Below are positions 25,050 to 32,755 of a stretch of 64,000 nt of DNA, one piece after another. How positions within the stretch are numbered: position 1 is the stretch's first letter; every line of letters begins with the position of its first letter. Origin of the DNA: Streptomyces sp. NBC_00154. Its GTDB lineage: Bacteria > Actinomycetota > Actinomycetes > Streptomycetales > Streptomycetaceae. The position numbers were made by a program, and so were the translations under genes. The notes under the pieces are model-generated. The model ran no database searches. It had not been told where the DNA came from and worked only from the letters and a program-made list of their open reading frames with translations. The stretch is from the NCBI RefSeq assembly GCF_026342835.1, contig NZ_JAPEMI010000001.1:7942501-8006500 (forward strand). Reading direction: 5' to 3'.

Positions 25050-26176
25050 CAGCAGCACCGCCGGGCCATGTCGAGCTGCTCGTCCGATCCCTGGCAGCGC
25101 TCCTCCAGCCGTCGGCAGGCTGCGTGAAGAACTGCGGCATCGCGCCGGTCCGCCGCCTTCAGCGCCAGGTACAACGGGACGGGTCTGGCTCCCAGACGTC
25201 GCTTCTGCCCAGCGTTGGCGCGCCCCAGGTCCACGGTGGTCACGGGCGAGTTCACGGCGCTCTCAATGAGGCGGACCGCCATGGTGCGGTAGGGGGTGAA
25301 TCTGCTGAGCCGCGCCGTGTCCAGGCCTGCCAGCCACGCCGACCACGTCGCTTCGAACTGCCATCCCACGAAGACGGCAACGGTCTGCTGGTGTGCGTCC
25401 ACGGCTGTGATGGTGCGCTCGAAGGGCGCCAAGCGCGCGTGCAGGGCCTGCAAAAAGCCGTCGGGCAGCACATCGGTGGGCGTATTGCGGTCCTGCAGGA
25501 GCGAGTGCACCAGACGCACGAGGGTGTCGGTGTCGGGGCTCTGCTCGAAGAGAGTGAACTCGCGCTCGGTGCCACGGCGTTCCTGCCCGAGCTTGCGGCG
25601 GTACCGGCTGGTGCTGAAAGCCCAGTAGTCCTCCACGCTCGGCACATCGGTTGCGCACTGGTACGAGGTGGTGATGTGAGCGGTGGCGTAACCGTCGCGC
25701 ATCAGCTGTCCGGTCAGCGGGCCTGCCGGGGCATTGGCGACGGCCCAGGCCCAGGCACCGCTGTCATGCGCGCTGGCTTCCAACCCGGCCAGCAAAGAGA
25801 TGCGGGCACTTTCGTGGCCCGCCACTGCCAGGGGACCCCCTTCAAGGGCCGCGAGACTGTGGGCCATCAGGACGGGGCCGGGCAGACGGAGCTCGGCAAG
25901 GTCGGCAAGGTAAGCCAGGCGAGGACAGTCGTTGACAAGATAGGCGGGGCAGATGGCGACGAGGTCGTCTCCGTCGTAGGCCAGCAGGTGATGGGCTTCG
26001 AAGTCGCCGGGCGGGAAGTCCTCAAAGGCCGCCAGCCAGTGCCACGTGTGGAAGATACTGCCGCCGGCGCCGGCGACGACACGATTCCAGGCTTCGGGGT
26101 CGACAGCGTGAATCGTCGACACGACATCGATCCGGTGATCGCCTGACACTTTGACAGCAGGGTCGGTGATAGTCAT
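25049..26176 (-). CDS. Fem/PF13480-like transferase with C-terminal Cys-Cys
   Basis: 375 residues with two GNAT-like halves: GSIFHTWHWLAAFEDFP and HLLAYDGDDLVAICPAYL in the first; FSTSRYRRKLGQERRGTE, TAVDAHQQTVAVFVGWQF and VDLGRANAGQKRRLGARP in the second. These patterns are typical of Fem-like and PF13480 proteins, some of which use aminoacyl-tRNA to form peptide bonds, as in dehydrophos biosynthesis. It ends MARRCC. Position between two ATP-grasp ligases supports a role in building or acylating a peptide. Simple N-acetylation for self-protection is an alternative. Confidence 0.72.
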   Translation of the reverse strand: MTITDPAVKVSGDHRIDVVSTIHAVDPEAWNRVVAGAGGSIFHTWHWLAAFEDFPPGDFEAHHLLAYDGDDLVAICPAYLVNDCPRLAYLADLAELRLPGPVLMAHSLAALEGGPLAVAGHESARISLLAGLEASAHDSGAWAWAVANAPAGPLTGQLMRDGYATAHITTSYQCATDVPSVEDYWAFSTSRYRRKLGQERRGTEREFTLFEQSPDTDTLVRLVHSLLQDRNTPTDVLPDGFLQALHARLAPFERTITAVDAHQQTVAVFVGWQFEATWSAWLAGLDTARLSRFTPYRTMAVRLIESAVNSPVTTVDLGRANAGQKRRLGARPVPLYLALKAADRRDAAVLHAACRRLEERCQGSDEQLDMARRCC

Positions 26177-26186
26177 CTAGGGCACC

Positions 26187-27461
26187 TCAGCAGCACGATT
26201 TGTATTCGCGGCTGTCCACGCCCACCCAGTCCAGGCCGTGATTGCCGACGACCTGCAGGCTGAGAGTCTCGCGGATACTCCGCTCGGCGCGGTCCAGTTC
26301 TTCCGGCGAGTCGCCGAAGACCACGATGCGTCCGTAGACGCCGCCCTCCGGATGGTCCTTGGGCAAGACAGGTTCACCCGGGGCGACTTCGATCTCGACG
26401 ATCGGGGCCTTCGGGCCCGGCACCGGTGCCCACTCGTTGTAGAGGACAGTGCCGGCGGTGTCGAAGGTGATGCTGCTGTAGCGGGCGAAAGGAAGCGCTG
26501 TGCCAGGCTCTGCGGGAGGCAGACCCAGCGCGAGCCGGGTGACGGCCTCGGTCATATCGACACCGCTGATGGCCGTGGTCATCTCCACCAGCCGGCCCCC
26601 TGGCCGACGGGCGTTTACCTCAATGATGCGGAACCCACGGGCATCGCGACGGATCTGGGTGTGACTGACCCAGTCCCGCACGCCCAGCGCCGGCAGCGCG
26701 CGCTGCATGAGCTGCTCGAGCTCGCCCAGGTCGCTCTCACTCAGGCCGCTGGGGTGGTCGTAACCGAGTTCCACGAAGACGGGCGGCTCGGTCATCCGCT
26801 GCCGAAAGACACTCAGGACACGGGTGTCAGCGTCATGCGTGATGGTCTGGACAGCGAATTCCGGACCGTCGATGTACTCCTCGACCAAGGCGCCGGACAT
26901 CGTGCCGGGCGGCGCCTCGAGCAACGCATTCACAGCGCCGATGACCTCCGCGTCGCTGGTGCAGCGGCGCACGCCGAAGGCCCCGGCGCCGTCACGCGGC
27001 TTCACGATGACCGGGAAACCGATGCCATGGGCAGCCGCCACCGCCTCGTCCGCATCCGCGACGAGAGCGAACTGGGGTACGGGCAGGCCTGCTTGGGTCA
27101 GAGCGGTGCGGGTGCGCCACTTGTCGCGGCAATTGAGCGCGGCCTCCTCGCTCAGCCCCTTCGGCGTGCTGCACAGGCTCTGGGTGAGATGGGCCATCAG
27201 CGGCAGGCGGGGCTCGGTGTGCGTGAGCACTGCCGCGGGAGGCGTGTCGCCGAGGTCGTTGCGGATCGCCTCGGCCACCGCTGCCCAGTCGTTGACGTCG
27301 ACGTCGATGGGGACGTCGACCCACGGCATGCAGTGCCAGGGCACCTGCTCGTCCAGCAGGACGACGCGGTAGCCCAGGTCGCGCAGGACGGTGAATTCGC
27401 GTTCGCTGCGGCCGCCGAGGACGACGACCGTACCCGCGCTGGTGGTGTCAGTCACTGCCAC
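26187..27461 (-). CDS. ATP-grasp ligase with C-terminal Cys-Cys
   Basis: 424 residues (GTG start with GGAGGACC site). ATP-grasp features: FPVIVKPRDGAGAFGVRRC, ALVEEYIDGPEFAVQTI, the metal-binding EVNARRPGGRLVEM, and the closing EGGVYGRIVVFGDSPEEL block that also occurs in the other two ligases of this cluster (the three are paralogues). It ends REYKSCC. The family includes L-amino-acid ligases and carnosine-synthase-like enzymes. First of the three ATP-grasp genes, 36 bases after the AhpD-fold gene. Confidence 0.85.
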   Translation of the reverse strand: MAVTDTTSAGTVVVLGGRSEREFTVLRDLGYRVVLLDEQVPWHCMPWVDVPIDVDVNDWAAVAEAIRNDLGDTPPAAVLTHTEPRLPLMAHLTQSLCSTPKGLSEEAALNCRDKWRTRTALTQAGLPVPQFALVADADEAVAAAHGIGFPVIVKPRDGAGAFGVRRCTSDAEVIGAVNALLEAPPGTMSGALVEEYIDGPEFAVQTITHDADTRVLSVFRQRMTEPPVFVELGYDHPSGLSESDLGELEQLMQRALPALGVRDWVSHTQIRRDARGFRIIEVNARRPGGRLVEMTTAISGVDMTEAVTRLALGLPPAEPGTALPFARYSSITFDTAGTVLYNEWAPVPGPKAPIVEIEVAPGEPVLPKDHPEGGVYGRIVVFGDSPEELDRAERSIRETLSLQVVGNHGLDWVGVDSREYKSCC

Positions 27462-27497
27462 GGTCCTCCGGGGGGTTGAGTGTGAGGAGGGAGGTGG

Positions 27498-27845
27498 TCA
27501 GCAGCACGTGTTGGCCTTCTTGGCGGCTGCCGCAACGGCCTGGACCGCGGGGCGCTGCAGGGCGTCGAGTTTCATCGCCTCGACGATCCCGGCGACCTGG
27601 CCTATTTCCTCGTTCTTCAGGCCGAGCTGCTTGGCGGTGGCCAGGAAGGCGCGGACGGTCTCCTCGCGGTCCTGCATGAGAGCGGCGGTCAGGGCGACAG
27701 CGGCGCGGGTCTTGGCATCGAGGGCATCGTGGTCGAAGACGGCTCCGAAGAACTCCTGGTAGCTCTTGGAGAAGGCAGCGTGGTTCTCGCCGATGGCGGG
27801 GGCGAGCTGTATGAGCTGGGTGGAGACGGACTGCTGGGCGGCCAT
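27498..27845 (-). CDS. AhpD/carboxymuconolactone-decarboxylase-fold protein with C-terminal Cys-Cys
   Basis: 115 residues, all-helical: the CMD/AhpD-like core DHDALDAKTRAAVALTAALM then REETVRAFLATAKQLGLKNEEIGQVAGIVEAM. The CxxC redox motif of true AhpD is absent from the core; instead the only cysteines are the terminal pair in KKANTCC. Related peroxidase-like CMD proteins are associated with arsenosugar genes in other bacteria. A role in redox or handling of arsenite via the terminal cysteines is inference. Lies between the peptidase and the first ATP-grasp gene. Confidence 0.75.
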   Translation of the reverse strand: MAAQQSVSTQLIQLAPAIGENHAAFSKSYQEFFGAVFDHDALDAKTRAAVALTAALMQDREETVRAFLATAKQLGLKNEEIGQVAGIVEAMKLDALQRPAVQAVAAAAKKANTCC

Positions 27846-27884
27846 TGCGGGACTCCTTGAATACGAGGTGGCGGTAAGAGAGGT

Positions 27885-29114
27885 TCAGGGCTGGGTGAGC
27901 CGGTAGATCGTGGCCAGGACCAGTTGGCCGGCCTTGCGCAGCGCGTCGGGATCGATCCGCTCGACGGCGTCGAGGGGGGAGTGGTAGTGCGCGGCGCCGA
28001 GACCGATGCCGGCAGCAGCGAACCCGGCTTGGGCGTAGCGGCGGTTGTCGGAGGAGACCGGTGCCGCGTACAGGGGGATGCGCAGTTGGCGCCCGGAGGC
28101 GTCGAGGGCGGCGATGAGGGACTTCGGCTGCGGGTCGGCGGGGCCGAGTTCGATGGCAACCTTGCCGTTGAACTTGCCGGCCATATCGACGTTGAGGACG
28201 TCAGGGGTGAGGCTTTGGCCGGTGAGCTGCTTGGCGTGGTGGCGGGAGCCGAGGGTGCCCAGTTCTTCCGCGTCGACCAGGGCGAAGATGACGGGCCGGG
28301 GCAGGGGTGCTGCCTGGCTGAGCACGCGGGCAGCTTCGCACAGGACGGCGGTGCCGCTGGCGTTGTCGCCGGCGCAGGGGAAGTGGAGTTCGGGGTCGGA
28401 CCCGACGCCGTCGTAGTGCGCGGTGAGCAGGACAGGCCGTGCATCCGGGTTGCTGCCAGGCAGGGTAGCGATGATGTTCGTTCCCGTGGCGGGCTCGCGC
28501 AGCAGTTGCACGTGCGCGGTCAGTTCGCCGCCGACGGCGGCAGACAGCAGATCGGGCCGGACGGCGACGACGGGCAGCTCCACGGGCGCAGCGCCTTGGA
28601 CGCGTTTGGTCAGGAACCCTGAGCCGTCGGCGTTCTGCGGGGTGAGGATGCCGACTGCGCCCCGGTTGGTGAGCTGGGCGGCGAGGTCGGCGAATGCGTC
28701 ACCTTGCGGCACCTCCAGCAGTGCCGCCCACTGACCCGCGGTGGCGTCCTCGGCTGCGGCCACGGTTCCGGTGACGGGCGCGGGCATGGGCCCGGAGCGG
28801 GGATGCTCGGCGTATTCGGCGCGGTGCACCAGGCTGCGGCTGAGCATGGGGCCGTCGGCGTGGCAGGTCGGCTGTTCGGCCAGACGCATTACCTCGCGGA
28901 TGGGGAAAGCGTCCAGACGGGGCGTCAGGCCGTAGGAGGCCAGGACGTCCTCGAGGAGACGGGTGGCCCGGTCATGTCCGGCGCTGCCCAGGGAGCGGCC
29001 GGACATGACCGGCGTGCACAGGGCGGTGACCGTGGCCAGGGCGCGCGCCTCGTCGAAGACGTCGGCCAAGGCCTGCGCGGCGGCGTGCGCCGGGCTCTGG
29101 GCGGTGTCGGTCAT
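27885..29114 (-). CDS. M28-family zinc peptidase
   Basis: 409 residues without a signal peptide, so probably cytoplasmic. N-terminal ALCTPVMSGRSLGSAGHDRA is typical of M28 aminopeptidases; a PA-like insert follows (GAVGILTPQNADGSG). Zinc ligands and catalytic residues are in LLTAHYDGVG, CAGDNASGTAVL, DAEELGTLGSR and HYHSPLD. It starts 11 bases after the stop of the 58-residue CCG peptide gene. It may remove a protecting or carrier peptide from the product, like the peptidases that follow ATP-grasp ligases in carrier-protein pathways, or mature the Cys peptides. Confidence 0.85.
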   Translation of the reverse strand: MTDTAQSPAHAAAQALADVFDEARALATVTALCTPVMSGRSLGSAGHDRATRLLEDVLASYGLTPRLDAFPIREVMRLAEQPTCHADGPMLSRSLVHRAEYAEHPRSGPMPAPVTGTVAAAEDATAGQWAALLEVPQGDAFADLAAQLTNRGAVGILTPQNADGSGFLTKRVQGAAPVELPVVAVRPDLLSAAVGGELTAHVQLLREPATGTNIIATLPGSNPDARPVLLTAHYDGVGSDPELHFPCAGDNASGTAVLCEAARVLSQAAPLPRPVIFALVDAEELGTLGSRHHAKQLTGQSLTPDVLNVDMAGKFNGKVAIELGPADPQPKSLIAALDASGRQLRIPLYAAPVSSDNRRYAQAGFAAAGIGLGAAHYHSPLDAVERIDPDALRKAGQLVLATIYRLTQP

Positions 29115-29125
29115 CTGGGGTGTTC

Positions 29126-29302
29126 TCAGCTCTCGTTGGCGGGTTCGCCGCAGCAGCCGCCGTTCTGGCCGCCGGGCACGGATCCGGCGGCGTCGGCGGG
29201 TTCGCCGCAGCAGCCGCTCTGCAGCGTTCCTGCGGTGGCGGTCGGGTCGGTGATGAAGCCACCGACGGTCTCTTCTGCGGTCTCGCTGGATTCCGTGGTC
29301 AT
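29126..29302 (-). CDS. 58-residue peptide with two GCCGEPA motifs
   Basis: A small gene with a clear GGGAGGAC ribosome site, preceded directly by the 54-bp operator palindrome. The product starts MTTESSETAEETVGG and carries two identical SGCCGEPA/GGCCGEPA modules separated by an 18-residue Gly/Ala/Asp linker, ending PANES. It is acidic and unlikely to fold alone. It heads the unit peptide-M28 peptidase-CMD-ATP-grasp. The same CCG core occurs in the 99-residue peptide and in the flavoprotein tail. Metalloid-binding peptide or modified-peptide precursor; no known family that I recognise. Confidence 0.75.
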   Translation of the reverse strand: MTTESSETAEETVGGFITDPTATAGTLQSGCCGEPADAAGSVPGGQNGGCCGEPANES

Positions 29303-29320
29303 GGCTGACGTCCTCCCGAG

Positions 29321-29374
29321 GATCTCTCTGATTCGAAATCTCTTTACTTATACGAGTATCGAATCAGAGAGATC
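29321..29374. promoter_or_regulatory. Long perfect inverted repeat, operator of the peptide-ligase operon
   Basis: Perfect 16-base arms (GATCTCTCTGATTCGA at 29321-29336, reverse complement at 29359-29374) around an AT-rich 22-bp centre. It sits between the PiT permease gene stop and the CCG-peptide start. It shares GATTCGA/TCGAATC with 22536-22563, pointing to a common ArsR-family repressor. It could also act as a terminator for the upstream permease transcript. Confidence 0.7.
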
Positions 29375-29387
29375 GTCGTGTCAATGC

Positions 29388-30416
29388 TCAGGCGAGAAGC
29401 CAGTACGACAGGGCGGCGACGGCGAACCCGAACGGCGGGGTGGCCAGCCACGCGATGGCGAAGTCGCGCAGCGTCTTGCGCTTGATGCGGCCCAAGTCCT
29501 TGCCGACCGTGCCGGAGATGGCGCCGACCGAGACGTGGGTGGTCGACATCGGCATGCCGCGGAAGGCCCCGAGACCTACCAGCAGGGCGGTGGTGAGATT
29601 GGCGGTGAAGCCGTCCACGTGGGTCAGCTCATCCACGCAGCTGGTGAGCGACTTGGCGACCCTGGCGCCGGCGAGGAGCCCGCCGATGGCCATGACCGCC
29701 GTGACAGCGAACAGCAGCCGCTGCGGGGTCCAGCCGCCCAACAGGGCGAAGGAACCGATCGCGACAATCTTCGGGGCGTCATTGAGGCCGCGGGCGAAGC
29801 TGGTGAAACCGCTGGTCGCCCAGTGCAGGGCACTGACCGTCTTCACGTTACGTTCGGAGGCCTGCATCTCGGCCACGGCTGCCGTGCCCGGGCCGACACC
29901 GGCGGTGGCCCGAAGTTTCTCCTGGCGGCGCCGCTCCGCGCTTGCGGCGATGCCCTTGCCGATCCAGGTCAGGACAGCGGAGACCAGGTAGGCCACGAAC
30001 ACGCTCAGCAGAAGCGGCAGCACTACCTTGTTGACCAGGACGTCCCAGTGGACCTGACTGCGGGCGAAGATGACGCCCGCCCCAAGCAGCGATCCGACGA
30101 GGGCATGGGTGGTGGACACCGGCAGCTTGAGCACGGTGGCCAGGGCCACCCAGGCGCAGGTGCCGATCAGGACGGCCACGGCGAACTCTGCGGTAGGGGC
30201 CGCGGAGACGATCTCCTTGGAGAACAGCGAGGTGAGCTTCGCGGCGAAGCTCAAGGAGACCAGACAGCCGATGGCCGTGGTCAGGGTGCCCCACCACACG
30301 GCGGTGCGGATGTTGGCAACACCTGCACCGGCGAGGGTGGCTACGCCCTTGGGGACGTCGTTTGCGCCGTTGGCCGCGGCCAGGGCGAGAACGAGGATGA
30401 ATACGAGTACTTCCAT
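29388..30416 (-). CDS. PiT-family phosphate/arsenate permease
   Basis: 342-residue membrane protein with the duplicated PiT signatures: AAANGANDVPKGVATL near the N-terminus and RGLNDAPKIVAIG in the second half, plus KLPVSTTHALVGS and MPMSTTHVSVGAISG repeats. About ten transmembrane helices. PiT proteins move phosphate, and arsenate enters by the same route. Within this cluster it most simply supplies arsenate for C-As bond formation; export or uptake of an arsonate is an alternative. The gene lies 60 bases after the CTP-synthase-like gene. Confidence 0.85.
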   Translation of the reverse strand: MEVLVFILVLALAAANGANDVPKGVATLAGAGVANIRTAVWWGTLTTAIGCLVSLSFAAKLTSLFSKEIVSAAPTAEFAVAVLIGTCAWVALATVLKLPVSTTHALVGSLLGAGVIFARSQVHWDVLVNKVVLPLLLSVFVAYLVSAVLTWIGKGIAASAERRRQEKLRATAGVGPGTAAVAEMQASERNVKTVSALHWATSGFTSFARGLNDAPKIVAIGSFALLGGWTPQRLLFAVTAVMAIGGLLAGARVAKSLTSCVDELTHVDGFTANLTTALLVGLGAFRGMPMSTTHVSVGAISGTVGKDLGRIKRKTLRDFAIAWLATPPFGFAVAALSYWLLA

Positions 30417-30476
30417 GGAAGGGACTCCGATGGGCTGAAGTGAGCTGCTGGCGGACAGTTCGGGTGGTTCAGCTCG

Positions 30477-31169
30477 TCAGAGGGACTGCTGGCTGCGTCT
30501 GGTGACCGCGGCCAGGAACGCCTCTATGAGGGGGTGCACATCGGCAGGGCTGGAGGACAGCTCGGGCTGGAACAGCGTGCCGATGAAGAACGGGTGGTCG
30601 GGCAGTTCGATGGCCCGCGGAGCCTTCTCCGAGTCCCAGCCGCTGATGTGCAGGGAGCTGGCGAGGATCGCGTCCACGTAGGCCGGGTTGAGGCCGTACT
30701 TGCAGTGATAGGTCTCCACCGTGGACTCGCAGCCCGGGTAGACGGAGGCCAGGCGGCTGCCGGGACTGAAGTGCAGCGGCGCGGTCTCCCCGACCAGGGA
30801 GCAGGACAGCGGCACGATCAGCGGAGTCCCGGCGTCGGCGTCGTACTGGACGTCCTCCGCGTCATGGATCCCCAGCACGTTGCGGGTGTACTCGATCAGA
30901 GCGTGCTGGAATCCGCCGCAGGTGCCCAGGTAAGGAATGTCGCGGGTGCGGGCGGTGCGGATGGCGTGCAGGACGTTTGACTGGTCCGCGTACGGTGATC
31001 CGGGCACGACCCAGATACCGTCGTAGTCAGCGATCACCTCGGTGACAGTGGCGCTGGGCAGCCAGTCGACCTCGACGCCGAAGTGCGGGATGAGCTCGTG
31101 GAGCTTGCCGTGGGCCGGTACTCGGTCGCTTCGGTCGCCAACGAGGGCGAGCCGGGGGCGAGCGGTCAC
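30477..31169 (-). CDS. CTP-synthase C-terminal-like (class I amidotransferase-fold) protein
   Basis: 230 residues with a GAAGGAGG site before GTG 31169. It resembles only the glutaminase half of CTP synthase: VVPGSPYADQSN, the nucleophile elbow GTCGGFQHALIEY (Cys84), then GTLFQPELSSS. The catalytic His of the Cys-His-Glu triad (FHPE in CTP synthase) is Gln here (Q201), so normal glutamine hydrolysis is doubtful. Homologues are known from arseno-organic clusters under the name CTP synthase C-terminal region-related protein. Its reaction is unknown to me; the conserved Cys may act on an arsenical instead. Confidence 0.8.
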   Translation of the reverse strand: MTARPRLALVGDRSDRVPAHGKLHELIPHFGVEVDWLPSATVTEVIADYDGIWVVPGSPYADQSNVLHAIRTARTRDIPYLGTCGGFQHALIEYTRNVLGIHDAEDVQYDADAGTPLIVPLSCSLVGETAPLHFSPGSRLASVYPGCESTVETYHCKYGLNPAYVDAILASSLHISGWDSEKAPRAIELPDHPFFIGTLFQPELSSSPADVHPLIEAFLAAVTRRSQQSL

Positions 31170-31231
31170 GGGTGGACCTCCTTCCGAAGAGAGTTGGGAG
31201 TACTACGGGGTGCGCGGGGCGCTCGGACACG

Positions 31232-32755
31232 TCACCACAGTGGCCGGCCGGTCATGGCCGGGGCGGATGCGAGCCCGAGAAGAGCCAGCACGCTGGGCGC
31301 GATGTCGGCGAGCGTGGCCGGTCCGGAAGGCCGGCCCACGTCCTGGTCCTCGGCGGGCACGAGCACCGCGGGCACGGGGTTGGTGGTGTGGCCGCCGTAC
31401 GGACTCGGCCGGGTGATGCCGTCGGAGTCGGTGAGCATTTTCTCGGCGTTGCCGTGGTCACCGACCAGCAGGACCCACCGCCCGGTGGCGCGGGCGGTGT
31501 CGCAGATGGTTTCGACGGCGCGATCAGTGTGCTCCGCTGCCTGGCGGGTGGCGTCGAAGTGGCCGGTGTGGCCCACGACATCGATGTTGGCGAGGTTGGC
31601 GACCACCAGGGGGACGTCGTCGCGGCGGGCCGCGGCGCAGACCGCCTCAGTGACCAGGTTCAGGTTCATCGCGGGCCGGGACCGGTAGTCCGTCGGCACC
31701 TCGCCCGTGATCTTGATGTGTTCCTCGACGGGCAGGGGCGTCGAATCGCGCCCGTTGAGGTAGTAGGTGACGTGCTCGAACTTTTCGGCCTCGGCTATGC
31801 GCACCGACCGCACGCCGTGGGCGGCGAGCTGCGCGGCGAGCCCCCCGCCGGCGTCGGCCCGGTGGACCAGCGCCGGGATGTCGGCCTGTGTGTCGTACTG
31901 GGCCAGGCTCAGCAGGGTGACCTGCCGCTCGGCGAGGTGGGTGTGCAGGAAGTCGGCGAGCTGCTGGATACGGTCACTGCGGAAGTTGGTGAACAGGATG
32001 GCGTCACCGTCTTGAACCGGTCCACTGGGCCGGCCGTTCTCGTCCGTGACCACACACGCCGGTACCCACTCGTCGCCCCGCTGCGTGAGTTCCAGTGCGT
32101 CCTGCGGCTCGTCGATCGGCTCTCCCACACCGTCCATGACTGCGCGGGCAGCCTGTTCGGTCAGTTTCAGGTCCCCGCTCTTGTCCAGCGCGTAGCCGCG
32201 GCCGGTGACGGTCACGATGTCGCCGACGCCGACTTCGGCCGCGTACTTGGCGACAATGCCGAGGTAGGCGGCTGCAGTGTGGTCGGAGACATCGCGGCCG
32301 TCGGTGATGGCGTGGATGCGGACCTGAGGAACCGAGAACAGTGCCGCGACGCGCAGCAGTTCCTGCAGATGGTGCACGTTGGCGTGGATCATACCGTCCG
32401 AGCACAGCCCCACCAGGTGCAACGCCTTGCCGGTGTCGGCGAGGCGGGAGCACACCTCGCTCAGGGCCGCGTGCGAGCGCAACTGCCCGCTGTCGATCTG
32501 CTCCTGGACCAGGACGCTGTCGTACGGCACGGGCCGTCCGGCGCCGATCACCATGTGCCCGATCTCGGAGTTGCCGACCGTTTCCGGCAGCAGGCCAACG
32601 GCCGCACCGGAGGCGTCGGCGAGGGTGGCCGGGCAAGTGGCGCGTAGCCGGTCGAGGTAGGGAGTCGCGGCAGCGGTCAGGGCGTTGGCATTGCTGGGCT
32701 CTGCGTGGCCCCAGCCGTCAAGTACCAGGAGAATGCCTGGCATTGGGGCGGTCAT
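31232..32755 (-). CDS. Phosphoglycerate-mutase-like enzyme, probable arsonopyruvate mutase
   Basis: 507 residues, the full length of cofactor-independent phosphoglycerate mutase. Seen are LLVLDGWG (metal Asp 13), catalytic-Ser segment GNSEIGHMVIGAGR (Ser63), HAITDGRDVSD, FTNFRSDRIQQL, EAEKFEHVTYYLNG, ANIDVVGHTGHFD and VGDHGNAEKM. The ATG overlaps the EPSPS-like stop (ATGA). A housekeeping iPGM would not be coupled to such a gene. In the S. lividans arseno-organic pathway a homologue is reported to rearrange arsenoenolpyruvate to arsonopyruvate, forming the C-As bond; the same reaction is inferred here. Duplicate glycolytic enzyme is the less likely alternative. Confidence 0.85.
   Translation of the reverse strand: MTAPMPGILLVLDGWGHAEPSNANALTAAATPYLDRLRATCPATLADASGAAVGLLPETVGNSEIGHMVIGAGRPVPYDSVLVQEQIDSGQLRSHAALSEVCSRLADTGKALHLVGLCSDGMIHANVHHLQELLRVAALFSVPQVRIHAITDGRDVSDHTAAAYLGIVAKYAAEVGVGDIVTVTGRGYALDKSGDLKLTEQAARAVMDGVGEPIDEPQDALELTQRGDEWVPACVVTDENGRPSGPVQDGDAILFTNFRSDRIQQLADFLHTHLAERQVTLLSLAQYDTQADIPALVHRADAGGGLAAQLAAHGVRSVRIAEAEKFEHVTYYLNGRDSTPLPVEEHIKITGEVPTDYRSRPAMNLNLVTEAVCAAARRDDVPLVVANLANIDVVGHTGHFDATRQAAEHTDRAVETICDTARATGRWVLLVGDHGNAEKMLTDSDGITRPSPYGGHTTNPVPAVLVPAEDQDVGRPSGPATLADIAPSVLALLGLASAPAMTGRPLW

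Noticed and set aside
31232..32755. Housekeeping glycolytic phosphoglycerate mutase
   Set aside because: Coupled by ATGA overlap to an EPSPS paralogue inside an arsenic cluster; context favours the arsonopyruvate-mutase role, although the catalytic motifs alone cannot separate the two.
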